A stretch of DNA of 64,000 nt from Pseudomonas fluorescens (GTDB lineage: Bacteria; Pseudomonadota; Gammaproteobacteria; Pseudomonadales; Pseudomonadaceae), in assembly GCF_000967965.1 (NCBI RefSeq), contig NZ_LACC01000012.1, positions 124,662 to 188,661 on the forward strand, in the 5' to 3' direction. This document shows, one piece after another, positions 1 to 7,793 of this stretch. Under the pieces are notes generated by a model, which ran no database searches, was not told where the DNA came from, and worked only from the letters and a program-made list of their open reading frames with translations. Every line of letters begins with the position of its first letter. The stretch's first letter is position 1. Position numbers and translations under genes: made by a program.

Positions 1-1260
1 GGCGGTGTTTCATACATCGTGAGTCACGGAAAGCTGGTGGCGGGCTCGCTGGACAGCTACAGCAGCTGCCCCTGCAAAGCCGGGCTGATCCCATCGTTTT
101 TCACAAATAGCTACATGTCCAGCCGCAATGCTGCGCCGCATGCCACCCGTGCAGCGACTCAACAGACGACCCCCACCGCCTCCAGCAACCCGGTAGCCTC
201 ACGACCTTCCAGCTTTGCGCCGGCGCCAAGCGTTCCCAATCCAGTGCGATCAAGCAGTACAGCGGCCGAGGAACCGGGCTTCTACATCGTGCCCAAAAGC
301 ACCACCCGCGAACAACTCGAGGCCTCGCTGTTCACCCTGCGCGACCCGGCGGTGATGGGCAAATTCAAGTTGCTCAATCCCAACCTGCGGGACGTCAAAG
401 CTGGCTCGATGATCGTGCTGAGCGATCCCAATAACTACCAGTGCACCCGTGAAGAAGCGCTGCTTATGGATGTGGCAGCCAGGACCAATCAGGTGCTTGA
501 AACGCTTACTCCGGAGGAGGCGGATTTTATGGTGGAACACCGGGATGCCCTTCAGACGATCTTGGGCTTCGGTTCGGGCGCCATAGGTGTCGGCGCGAGC
601 ATTTTCAAGAATAATCTGGATAACGTCGGCGATACCTTGCGTGAAATGGAAACGCTGCATCAGCGTTCATTCCTGCGCGATGGACATCTGAACTCACCGA
701 CATTTCTGGCCGAGCGCCAAAAGCTGCTGGCACAACTCGATAGTCACCTGACAAGCCTGACGCGCAAAGGCATCGGTTTCCCACACCACCCCAATTTGAA
801 CCGTGCAATGTTCCTATCTCCTCCCAGTCTGGTTCACCGCTGGACGGAAGCCGGCGGCGTGGGGCAGATGCCGGGGTATGCGACTCATCTTGATGGCGTG
901 GCCAAGGCTTCAAAGTACCTCAAGTTCGGCGGCTGGGTCGGCACTGCGGTCGGTGGCGGGGCTTCGGCTATGAAGGTTCAGGATGTGTGTACGGCGGGCA
1001 GTACTGAAGTTTGCGAGCGAATCAGATTTACTGAGGCGGGTGCCTTTGCCGGGGGAATAGGAGGTGGTGTAGCTACTGGCACGATTTTATCGGCCCCCGT
1101 TGTCGGTGCAATATGTGCTGGTTTGAGCATACCTACAGCCGGTATAGGGACATTGGCATGCGGTATCGTAGTGGTTGGTGCTGGTTCTTTTGTCGGCGGC
1201 CTATATGGCGGAAAGGGTGGGGAGATAATCGGAGAACTTATATATGAGAATGTGAGATGA
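1..1260 (+). CDS. PAAR-domain T6SS effector, 5'-truncated by the window edge
   Basis: The reading frame is open from base 1, so the gene starts upstream of the window; the GTG at 19 is probably internal. The first ~40 visible residues (around SHGKLVAGSLDSYSSCPCKAG) match the end of a PAAR domain, the spike tip of type VI secretion. Next come a Pro/Ala/Ser-rich linker, a LysM-like stretch (FYIVPKSTT...NPNLRDVKAGSMIVL, about residues 88-137 counted from the GTG), a charged helical region, and a C-terminal ~75 residues very rich in Gly, Ala and Val that look membrane-inserting. This order fits a secreted toxin whose C-terminus acts on membranes, which is inference. Its stop overlaps the next start (ATGA), and that next gene encodes a small membrane protein, as expected for an immunity partner. 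No catalytic motif was recognised. Confidence 0.75.
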   Translation, partial: GGVSYIVSHGKLVAGSLDSYSSCPCKAGLIPSFFTNSYMSSRNAAPHATRAATQQTTPTASSNPVASRPSSFAPAPSVPNPVRSSSTAAEEPGFYIVPKSTTREQLEASLFTLRDPAVMGKFKLLNPNLRDVKAGSMIVLSDPNNYQCTREEALLMDVAARTNQVLETLTPEEADFMVEHRDALQTILGFGSGAIGVGASIFKNNLDNVGDTLREMETLHQRSFLRDGHLNSPTFLAERQKLLAQLDSHLTSLTRKGIGFPHHPNLNRAMFLSPPSLVHRWTEAGGVGQMPGYATHLDGVAKASKYLKFGGWVGTAVGGGASAMKVQDVCTAGSTEVCERIRFTEAGAFAGGIGGGVATGTILSAPVVGAICAGLSIPTAGIGTLACGIVVVGAGSFVGGLYGGKGGEIIGELIYENVR

Positions 1261-1640
1261 CAACATCAGAATTAATTGTAGGTGGTTTGTGTGGGGGAGT
1301 GTTACTTGGGATCTATATTTGGATCGGGTTTGCGCTATACCTTGGCTATACAAGGGGTGAAGAATTGTCGAAATATTTCAAGAATAGCTCGTCACTGATT
1401 ACTGCAAAGACGCACAAGCATACAGGCCCTTTTGGGAAGCTTCAGTTAGTGGGCGGCATAGCCAGTGTAGTTACGTTTCCTCGATTTTTTGTGAGATGTG
1501 GGTTGGCCAGCGCTGAGGATATAGAAAAATTTCCACTTATATTTAGGCGAAAACTAATTTTTTTGCAATGGAGTGTAATAGGCTTGCTCGCCAGTTTGGT
1601 GTTTCTAGTTACATTGTGGGAGTCAGGAGTTCTTAAGTAA
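1257..1640 (+). CDS. Small membrane protein, probable effector immunity protein
   Basis: 127 aa, no named family recognised. The ATG overlaps the effector stop codon by 4 nt, so translation is probably coupled. Hydrophobic segments lie at about residues 5-30 and 102-122, with a weaker one around 66-85; a basic, polar stretch lies between. Base composition is clearly more AT-rich than the rest of the window, a sign of transfer. It shares a pattern with the gene at 1807: G-x-x-G-x-L near residue 58, a P-x-F-x-x-R motif, a D-x-E-x-F-P motif and R-x-K-L-I. Position and membrane topology suggest it protects the inner membrane against the upstream effector; this is inference from context. Confidence 0.65.
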   Translation: MTTSELIVGGLCGGVLLGIYIWIGFALYLGYTRGEELSKYFKNSSSLITAKTHKHTGPFGKLQLVGGIASVVTFPRFFVRCGLASAEDIEKFPLIFRRKLIFLQWSVIGLLASLVFLVTLWESGVLK

Positions 1641-1806
1641 TATAAGCGTGGGTCAGTAGCTGGCTCGCGTAAGGCAAGACAGAATGCCAACTGCAGCCAT
1701 TATTTTTGGCGAGTAAATTTGTTGTGGCAGGGCACTTCTTTGGCTGCTGGGGTTGCCTCGGTGAGGCGGGTTAAAAAACTGGCAAATTAAACTACGAGAC
1801 GCTGAC

Positions 1807-2196
1807 ATGAGCGTGAGTGTCGCGCAAAAATTATTTTTGTGTATCAGCCTTACTGGTTTCGGCGGGCTTCTAATTTTCCTTTGCGTATCGTTGCATTTGG
1901 CTTACGCCAAAATGGATGTAATGCTGGATCATTTGAAAAACTGCCCGGCTATTATGGTCCGGGCTCCTTTCAAGAACGGCGGAGCTTGGGGAAGGCTATT
2001 CGTACTTGGTGCAGTAATGGGCGTGATGACTATGCCAAATTTTTATCTCCGTGATGGCGGGGCCGATGCGAAAGATCTGGAAGCTTTTCCTGGAGGACTT
2101 AGGAAAAAACTAATAGTTTTGCATTGGGGCGGGGTTGCTTGTATTGCTCTATTGCTAGCGCTTTTTGCAGTTAACGCGCTTGGCTACATCCAGTAA
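1807..2196 (+). CDS. Second small membrane protein, paralogue of the 1257 gene
   Basis: 129 aa with hydrophobic segments near residues 8-32, 62-80 and 102-125. It aligns by eye with the preceding gene over the central and C-terminal parts (GAWGRLFVLG versus GPFGKLQLVG; LEAFPGGLRKKLIVLHW versus IEKFPLIFRRKLIFLQW) but differs in most positions. It starts 166 bp after the first copy, in a gap without another recognisable gene. Tandem divergent copies of an immunity gene are common behind T6SS effectors, where extra copies can protect against variants carried by rivals. Function is inferred. It could also be an independent membrane protein of the same family. Confidence 0.6.
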   Translation: MSVSVAQKLFLCISLTGFGGLLIFLCVSLHLAYAKMDVMLDHLKNCPAIMVRAPFKNGGAWGRLFVLGAVMGVMTMPNFYLRDGGADAKDLEAFPGGLRKKLIVLHWGGVACIALLLALFAVNALGYIQ

Positions 2197-2455
2197 TGCC
2201 CGGGTTAAGTTGCAAGAAGCTCTATGGTGGATTGAAATCGCTGCGAATTTTCTGGGCAAGGTCCTAGGACGTTTCCTTCAAAACGTAGCGGCTTTCATGA
2301 ACTGGTGCCACGAGGGGTCTACCGATAGTCTTTGCCAGCCACTGACAACTCTGTGGCGGGGTGTAGGAACCTCTCAAGACCGTTAGAGCTACATTGGCGT
2401 CACTGCCTGGTTTGCGGCCGTTTTCATGCGGCCGTAAGATCAGTTGCGGCGGCTA

Positions 2456-2557
2456 TGCGCGGGCACGCTTCGGCGTGGTCGAGTTTTGCTCTAAGGGTCT
2501 CGATATTCCTACCCCGTGCATAGCTGCCACCCTAGCCCGTAGGAAGGCTAATGGCAG
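2456..2557 (+). ncRNA. Structured RNA, C4 antisense RNA-like
   Basis: The only structured part of the 388-bp gap at 2197-2584. TGCGCGGG at 2456-2463 pairs with CCCGTGCA at 2513-2520 (8 bp, one G-U). Right inside the outer stem is CACGC-TTCG-GCGTG (2464-2477), a hairpin with a UUCG-type loop. Just 3' of the outer stem, CTGCCA (2524-2529) and TAGCC (2533-2537) pair with GGCTA (2546-2550) and TGGCAG (2552-2557). This architecture, and the CCCCG-GCA then GCTGCCACC order, resemble from memory the C4 antisense RNA motif (Rfam RF01695) seen upstream of small DUF genes in Pseudomonas. It ends 27 nt before the gene at 2585. The family name is uncertain; the pairing is directly visible. Confidence 0.55.
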
Positions 2558-2584
2558 GTCCATTTCTTCCTTAGAGCGTTAAAA

Positions 2585-2908
2585 ATGAAATCAATACATC
2601 CCGATCCACCCTACGAAAAACCAATCCCCCATCCCGACAACCGCTTCATGGCATTGACCAGCAACTGCACCGATATGCCCACCCTGTTCGTCGACACCCA
2701 CGCGCCACTCGACATCCTCGCCGATGCAGCCAACTACAGAATCCGCGCAGTCACCCAAGTGCTGGAGAACCTGTCCATGCGCGGTTCGATCGAGTGCGAG
2801 TCGTTCATCCTCAGCGATTTCGCCTTGCTCTGCGCCATTACGTTGCGCGATGGCTGTGATGTGCTGGATGTGGTTGGGCGGCGGTTGCGGGCGCGGCCTT
2901 TGGCATAG
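2585..2908 (+). CDS. Small protein, DUF6124/DUF3077-like
   Basis: 107 aa. It begins with a short polar N-terminus rich in Pro and contains the pattern TLFVDTHAPLDILADAANYRIRAVTQVLENLS near residues 36-65, which resembles the LFxV...A-x-x-A pattern of small Pseudomonas proteins listed as DUF3077/DUF6124. The match is from memory and partial. No signal peptide or membrane segment is visible. The ATG follows a weak TTAGAG ribosome-binding site. It lies directly behind the structured RNA at 2456-2557, an arrangement I associate with this family. The function is unknown. The C-terminus is Arg-rich and runs towards the REP element, so it may not be native. Confidence 0.55.
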   Translation: MKSIHPDPPYEKPIPHPDNRFMALTSNCTDMPTLFVDTHAPLDILADAANYRIRAVTQVLENLSMRGSIECESFILSDFALLCAITLRDGCDVLDVVGRRLRARPLA

Positions 2909-2922
2909 CGCTAGGCGGCTTT

Positions 2923-3055
2923 TGTGGCGAGGGAGCTTGCTCCCGTTCAACTGCGTAGCAGTTGTAGAACAGGGGAGTGCAGTGTGTCAGACCAGGCCGG
3001 GGTTCAGGTTTTGGGGCTGCTTCGCAGCCCAGCGGGAGCAAGCTCCCTCGCCACA
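2923..3055. repeat. REPIN (paired inverted REP)
   Basis: Left arm TGTGGCGAGGGAGCTTGCTC starts at 2923 and its reverse complement ends at 3055. The spacer holds a further hairpin, GGGCTGCTTCGCAGCCC, at about 3014-3030. Same family as the elements at 3996, 40700 and 50501. Non-coding; probably mobilised in trans by a RAYT transposase elsewhere on the chromosome. Confidence 0.9.
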
Positions 3056-3139
3056 GGGGGTGGTTACGGCCGCTCAGCTGCCAACCCCTGACTTGCCGGC
3101 CGGTAAAAGGTAAACTTCCCGGCCTTCGCAGGAGCAGCC

Positions 3140-3979
3140 ATGAATTATCGTCACGCCTTCCATGCCGGCAATCACGCCGATGTGTTCAAACACCTGACCT
3201 TGACCCGCCTCATCGCCCTGATGTCGCGCAAGGAGCAGCCGTTTGCCTATCTCGACACTCACGCCGGCATCGGTCTGTATGACCTTCAGGGTGACCAGGC
3301 CAACCGTACCGGCGAGTACCTGGAAGGCATTGCGCGTTTGTGGGATCAGCCGGATCTGCCGATCCTGACCGCTGATTACATGCAGGTGCTGCACGAGATG
3401 AACCCGGATGGCCAGTTGCGCTATTACCCGGGCTCGCCGGAGCTGGCGCGACGCCTGACTCGCCCGCAGGACCGTGTGTTGCTCAACGAGAAACACCCGG
3501 AAGACGGCCTGCTGCTCAAGGACAACATGGCCGGTGATCGCCGGGTCAAGGTGCACCTGGGCGAAGGCTGGCATGTGCCGCGAGCCTTGCTGCCGGTGCC
3601 GGAGAAGCGTGCGGTGATGTTGATCGATCCGCCGTTCGAGAAGCTCGACGAGATGCAGCGCTGTGCCGCTTCGTTGAAGGAAGCGATCGGCCGCATGCGC
3701 CAGACCGTGGCGGCAATCTGGTACCCGGTGAAGGATCAGCGCGCGCTTCGCCGCTTCTATCAGGACCTGGCGGGTACCGGTGCGCCGAAGTTGTTGCGGG
3801 TGGAGTTGTTGGTGCATCCGCTGGATACGCCGAACAGCCTGAACGGTTCCGGGCTGGCGATTGCCAATCCGCCGTGGGGGCTGGAGGAAGAGTTGCGTGA
3901 GCTGCTGCCATGGTTGTCTGAGAAGCTGGGGCAGACACAGGGTGGGTGGCGGATGGATTGGTTGATTGCTGAGAGTTGA
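3140..3979 (+). CDS. rlmJ: 23S rRNA (adenine(2030)-N6)-methyltransferase RlmJ
   Basis: 279 aa, the normal RlmJ length. RlmJ uses S-adenosylmethionine to methylate N6 of A2030 in 23S rRNA. The N-terminus MNYRHAFHAGNHADVFKH is the family signature. The SAM-binding loop DTHAG is at residues 39-43, PGSP at 97-100, and the amino-methyltransferase catalytic motif DPPF at 163-166. The ATG is preceded by a GGAG-type site in 'gcaggagcagcc'. It stands alone between two REPINs, so it is probably monocistronic. Cytoplasmic enzyme. Confidence 0.95.
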   Translation: MNYRHAFHAGNHADVFKHLTLTRLIALMSRKEQPFAYLDTHAGIGLYDLQGDQANRTGEYLEGIARLWDQPDLPILTADYMQVLHEMNPDGQLRYYPGSPELARRLTRPQDRVLLNEKHPEDGLLLKDNMAGDRRVKVHLGEGWHVPRALLPVPEKRAVMLIDPPFEKLDEMQRCAASLKEAIGRMRQTVAAIWYPVKDQRALRRFYQDLAGTGAPKLLRVELLVHPLDTPNSLNGSGLAIANPPWGLEEELRELLPWLSEKLGQTQGGWRMDWLIAES

Positions 3980-3995
3980 TCAGCAATCAACAATC

Positions 3996-4129
3996 TGTGG
4001 CGAGGGAGCTTGCTCCCGCTGGGGTGCGAAGCACCCCTAAAAACCGGTAACTGCGTTCTTTCAGTAAGAACCGGTTCTCCGGTTTTGCGATTGCTGCGCA
4101 ACCGAGCGGGAGCAAGCTCCCTCGCCACA
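3996..4129. repeat. REPIN between rlmJ and msrA
   Basis: Arms TGTGGCGAGGGAGCTTGCTC (from 3996) and its reverse complement (to 4129). They flank a spacer with a GGGGTGC-GAA-GCACCCC hairpin and an ACCGG/CCGGT pair. It lies between the convergent ends of rlmJ and msrA and could act as a transcript-stabilising or terminating hairpin. Confidence 0.9.
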
Positions 4130-4137
4130 GTTCAGGG

Positions 4138-4803
4138 TTAGTTGCCCGCCAGGCTCGGTGGCATGCACACGCCGGTACCGCCGATGCCGCAATAGCCTTC
4201 CGGGTTTTTCGCCAGGTACTGCTGGTGATACGTCTCGGCAAAGTAGACGGTCGGGGCCTGGTCGATTTCGGTGCTGATTTCACCGAGACCGGCCTTGGAC
4301 AGCTCGGCCTGGTAGGTTTCCTTGCTCTTGAGCGCCGCGTCCAGTTGTTCCTGGCTGGTGGCGTAGATCGCCGAACGGTACTGGGTGCCGATGTCATTGC
4401 CCTGGCGCATGCCCTGCGTCGGGTTGTGCAGTTCCCAGAACATCGCCAGCAGTGCTTCGTAGCTGACCCTGGCCTTGTCATACACCACCAGCACTACTTC
4501 GGTGTGGCCGGTCAGGCCCGAGCAGACTTCTTCGTAGGTCGGGTTCGGGGTGAAACCGCCGGCGTAGCCGACCACGGTGCTGACCACGCCTTCGCGCTGC
4601 CAGAAGCGGCGTTCCGCACCCCAGAAGCAGCCGAGGCCGAAGATCGCGAAGTCGACGTCTTCGAAGAACGGGCCGAGCAACGGGGTGTCTTTAAACACAA
4701 AGTGCTTTTCAGGCAGGGTCATCGCGGTTTCGCGGCCGGGCAGAGCTTGTTCTTTAGTCGGGAGCACGTTTTTGTTCACCAGAATTTCCGAGCGCAGAAC
4801 CAT
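4138..4803 (-). CDS. msrA: Peptide-methionine (S)-S-oxide reductase MsrA
   Basis: 221 aa. Reduces methionine-S-sulfoxide in proteins, using thioredoxin. The catalytic motif GCFWG is at residues 58-62 (Cys59 nucleophile), followed by GHTEVV at 99-104. The C-terminal tail carries two more cysteines, Cys205 and Cys213, in a Gly-rich segment, the expected resolving pair. The N-terminus [15 protein letters not shown] matches the Pseudomonas type, supporting this start. It lies upstream of dipA in coordinate terms and on the same strand, 63 bp downstream of the dipA stop, so it may be co-transcribed after dipA. Confidence 0.95.
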   Translation of the reverse strand: MVLRSEILVNKNVLPTKEQALPGRETAMTLPEKHFVFKDTPLLGPFFEDVDFAIFGLGCFWGAERRFWQREGVVSTVVGYAGGFTPNPTYEEVCSGLTGHTEVVLVVYDKARVSYEALLAMFWELHNPTQGMRQGNDIGTQYRSAIYATSQEQLDAALKSKETYQAELSKAGLGEISTEIDQAPTVYFAETYHQQYLAKNPEGYCGIGGTGVCMPPSLAGN

Positions 4804-4866
4804 GATCAGTCCTCTCAGTCAGGATAATTAGACAGACAAGCAGTTTGCCCGAGAGTTGGATCGCTG

Positions 4867-7560
4867 TCAGGCGATTGGGCCACGGGGGTAGCGTTTGAGC
4901 TTGTCGATCAGCTCGTTGCCCGGGATCGGACGGTCGAACAGGTAGCCCTGGCCGACGTCGCAGCGGTGACGGCGCAGGAACGACAACTGCTCGGCGGTTT
5001 CGATGCCTTCGGCCACGACCTTGAGTTTCAGGTTGTGGGCCATGGCGATCACCGCGGAGGTGATTTCCATGTCGTCCTGGTTGTCCGGGATTTCGTGGAT
5101 GAAGCTTCGGTCGATCTTGATGATGTCGATGGGGAATTTTTTCAAGTAGCTGAGCGACGAGTAACCGGTGCCGAAGTCGTCCATGGCCAGGGTCAGGCCC
5201 AGACGCTTGAGCTGGTCGAGCTGCAAGTGGGTGTCTTCGGTGGCTTCCAGCAGCAGGCCTTCGGTCAGCTCCAGCTCCAGCAAATGAGCCGGCAGGGCTT
5301 CCTCCTTGAGGATGTTGGCAATGGAGGCCACCAGGTCAGGGTCGGAAAACTGCTTGGGTGACAGGTTGATCGCTACTTGCAGGTTGCCCAGGCCGGCGGC
5401 GGTCAGCGCTTTGCTCATGCGGCAGGCCTGGCGGGCGATCCATTTGCCGATCGGAATGATCAGCCCGGTTTCTTCGGCGACGCTGATGAACTGATCCGGG
5501 CGGATCATGCCCTTTTCCGGATGGTCCCAACGCAGCAGTGCTTCCATGCCCAGCAGGCGACCGCTACGCAGGCACAGCTTGGGCTGGTAGAACACGTCGA
5601 GTTCGTTCTGGGTCAGGGCGCGGCGCAGGTTGTTTTCGACGAACAGCTTGTAGCTGGCCTCGGCGTTCAGCGCTTCGGTGAACACTTGCACCTGGTGCTT
5701 GCCGTTGGCCTTGGCCTTGTGCAGCGCCAACCCGGCGTTGCGCATCAGGGTTTGCGGGTCGCGCCCGTGCAGCGGCGCGCAGGCCAGGCCAACGGAGCCG
5801 GTGACACTGATCAACTGGTTGTCGACGAACATCGGTTTGTCGAGGGTCGCCAGCAACTGGTTGGCCACTTGCTGGCCGACGGTGAGGTCGCTGTTGTCCA
5901 GCAACACGGCGAATTCGTTGCTGGCGAATCGCGCCAGGCTGCCGCTCGGGATCAGGCTGTTGCGCAGGCGTCGGGCCAGGCTGATCAGCAGTTTGTCGCC
6001 GGTCTGGTGGCCAAGGCTGTCGTTGATCCGCTTGAAGTTGTCGATGTCCACCAGCAGCAGGCTGATCGGCGCGTCGCTGTCCCGGGCGAAGCGTTCATCG
6101 AGGTTGCGGATGAACGCCGGGCGGTTGCCGAGGTTGGTCAGGTTGTCGGTGTAGGCCAAGCGCTCGATTCGCTGCTGAGCGAGCTTGGTCTGGGTGATGT
6201 CTTCGTAGATGCCGATGTAGTGGGTCAGCTCGCGGTTGTCGCCGTAAACCTTGGAGATCGACAACTGGCCCCAATAGGGTTCGAGGTTTTTCCGGCGGCT
6301 CTTGAACTCGCCCTGCCAACTGTTGCTCTTGGCCAGCGCCGAAGGCGCGTCGAACAGCAGTTCGCTGAGGTTCTCCAGGGCCGGTAGTTCTGACAGGCGC
6401 TGACCGTGCACTTCTTCGGTGGAATATTGGGTGATCGCGGTGAAGCTCGGGTTGACGTATTCCACCACGCCGTCGCAGTTGACCAGCAAAAACGCGTTGG
6501 CACTCTGTTCGACCGCCCGCTGGAACAGGTGCAGGGCGCTGGTGGCGGTTCGCCGGTTGTGGTTGCTGATGACCTGGGCAAACTGGTCCGCCAGTTCTCC
6601 GGCGAAGGCGATTTCATCCGACTGCCAGGCGCGGGTCGCCCCGGTCTGCTCCAGGCACAAAACGCCGACCACCTGGCCATCGACGCGGATACTGGCATCG
6701 AGCATTGCGTTGACGTCGCGCGGGCGCATGCTTTCGGCCATCTCCCGGGTGCGCGGGTCGCGCATGGCGTTATGGGCGTCGATGGCACGGCCGGTGTGCA
6801 GGGCGTCGAGGTAATCGGGGAAAACACTGACATCGATCGGCTGCGGCAGCAGGTATTCCTGCTTCGTGCGGTGATAGGCCGAGATCGGCACCAGCATCGA
6901 GCCTTCGAGGTGCCACAGGCTGGCACTGTCGATTTCGTAGATGTCGCAGGCGCTGCGGGTGATCAGCTCGGCGGCTTCGCGCAAGGAGTTGTTGCTGCTG
7001 TAGCGTTGACGGGTGAGCAGCAGGATCAGGTCCTGCTGGGCACGCACCCGCTCCAGGTGCAGCAGTTGCTCCTGCTGGGCCCGCTGATTGAGTTCCAGGG
7101 CGATTTGCAGGCGCGAATTCTGGGTTTCCAGATCCAGGGCCGGTTGCAGCGGGTCATCCTCGAACAGGCCGTCGATGACCAGCAGGTAGCCGCGCAACAG
7201 GTGTCGATTGTGTTGTTTGTAGGCTTCGCCCAGTTCAAGCAGAGTCAGGGAGCCAGCGGCGGTGTGCAGGGTGTAGCGGATCAGGTAGTGCGTGCTTTCA
7301 GTCAGTTGCTGCTGGATCGCGTCGTGCAGTTGATAGCGCGCTTGCGGCTCCATCAGGCTGGCGTAGGGCGAGCCCACCAGCGCGCACAGCTCAACGGCGG
7401 GCAGGCCGAACTGGCGTTCGCAATTGGGATCGAGAAACAGCAGTGCCCAGCTGGGTTCATTAAGCCGTTCGAAACGCAGCATGCCGAGCCGCGAAGGCAC
7501 AGGCAACTGCGTCACTACCTCGGCCACCATACGGCTGGCGGCATCGGGTTGGCTTTTCAT
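4867..7560 (-). CDS. dipA: Cyclic-di-GMP phosphodiesterase DipA (PAS-GAF-PAS-GGDEF-EAL)
   Basis: 897 aa, close to P. aeruginosa DipA (PA5017), with the same neighbours (msrA, aceF/aceE). Order: N-terminal PAS-like region (~15-130), a Gln/Glu/Leu-rich helix (~145-180), GAF (~190-335), PAS (~345-460), GGDEF (~470-625) and EAL (~635-885). The GGDEF signature is degenerate, ASNEF at 546-550, which argues against diguanylate cyclase activity. The EAL domain looks intact: EALLRW from 673 and DDFGTGYSS further on. DipA degrades c-di-GMP and promotes biofilm dispersal in P. aeruginosa (known for the family). No membrane segment is visible, so it is cytosolic. The 233-bp region upstream of the start (7561-7793) shows no other gene. 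Confidence 0.9.
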   Translation of the reverse strand: MKSQPDAASRMVAEVVTQLPVPSRLGMLRFERLNEPSWALLFLDPNCERQFGLPAVELCALVGSPYASLMEPQARYQLHDAIQQQLTESTHYLIRYTLHTAAGSLTLLELGEAYKQHNRHLLRGYLLVIDGLFEDDPLQPALDLETQNSRLQIALELNQRAQQEQLLHLERVRAQQDLILLLTRQRYSSNNSLREAAELITRSACDIYEIDSASLWHLEGSMLVPISAYHRTKQEYLLPQPIDVSVFPDYLDALHTGRAIDAHNAMRDPRTREMAESMRPRDVNAMLDASIRVDGQVVGVLCLEQTGATRAWQSDEIAFAGELADQFAQVISNHNRRTATSALHLFQRAVEQSANAFLLVNCDGVVEYVNPSFTAITQYSTEEVHGQRLSELPALENLSELLFDAPSALAKSNSWQGEFKSRRKNLEPYWGQLSISKVYGDNRELTHYIGIYEDITQTKLAQQRIERLAYTDNLTNLGNRPAFIRNLDERFARDSDAPISLLLVDIDNFKRINDSLGHQTGDKLLISLARRLRNSLIPSGSLARFASNEFAVLLDNSDLTVGQQVANQLLATLDKPMFVDNQLISVTGSVGLACAPLHGRDPQTLMRNAGLALHKAKANGKHQVQVFTEALNAEASYKLFVENNLRRALTQNELDVFYQPKLCLRSGRLLGMEALLRWDHPEKGMIRPDQFISVAEETGLIIPIGKWIARQACRMSKALTAAGLGNLQVAINLSPKQFSDPDLVASIANILKEEALPAHLLELELTEGLLLEATEDTHLQLDQLKRLGLTLAMDDFGTGYSSLSYLKKFPIDIIKIDRSFIHEIPDNQDDMEITSAVIAMAHNLKLKVVAEGIETAEQLSFLRRHRCDVGQGYLFDRPIPGNELIDKLKRYPRGPIA

Positions 7561-7793
7561 GGAGAGAACTCGCTTCGAATATGCTGAACGCGCTGGGCTC
7601 TCGCCCTCTTTACTGTTGCCTGCGGCAAGGTTGCATCATTGCGACACCGACTGACAAGAGAGATGAAGGCCAAGTGCTATAAGAATATGTCGGCAGACGA
7701 CGGGATTTCTTCAGTCGGTGGCAGAAAGTATTGCTATTCGCCGAAAAATCGCAGTTTTGCAAGTATTGCCAATGACTGCGATCTGTTTCCGGG

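Noticed and set aside
2332..2523. Small ORFs in the structured RNA region
   Set aside because: They run through the hairpins of the C4-like RNA and have no ribosome site or family.
3074..3817. Minus-strand ORF opposite rlmJ
   Set aside because: Shadow of rlmJ; starts or ends do not suit a gene.
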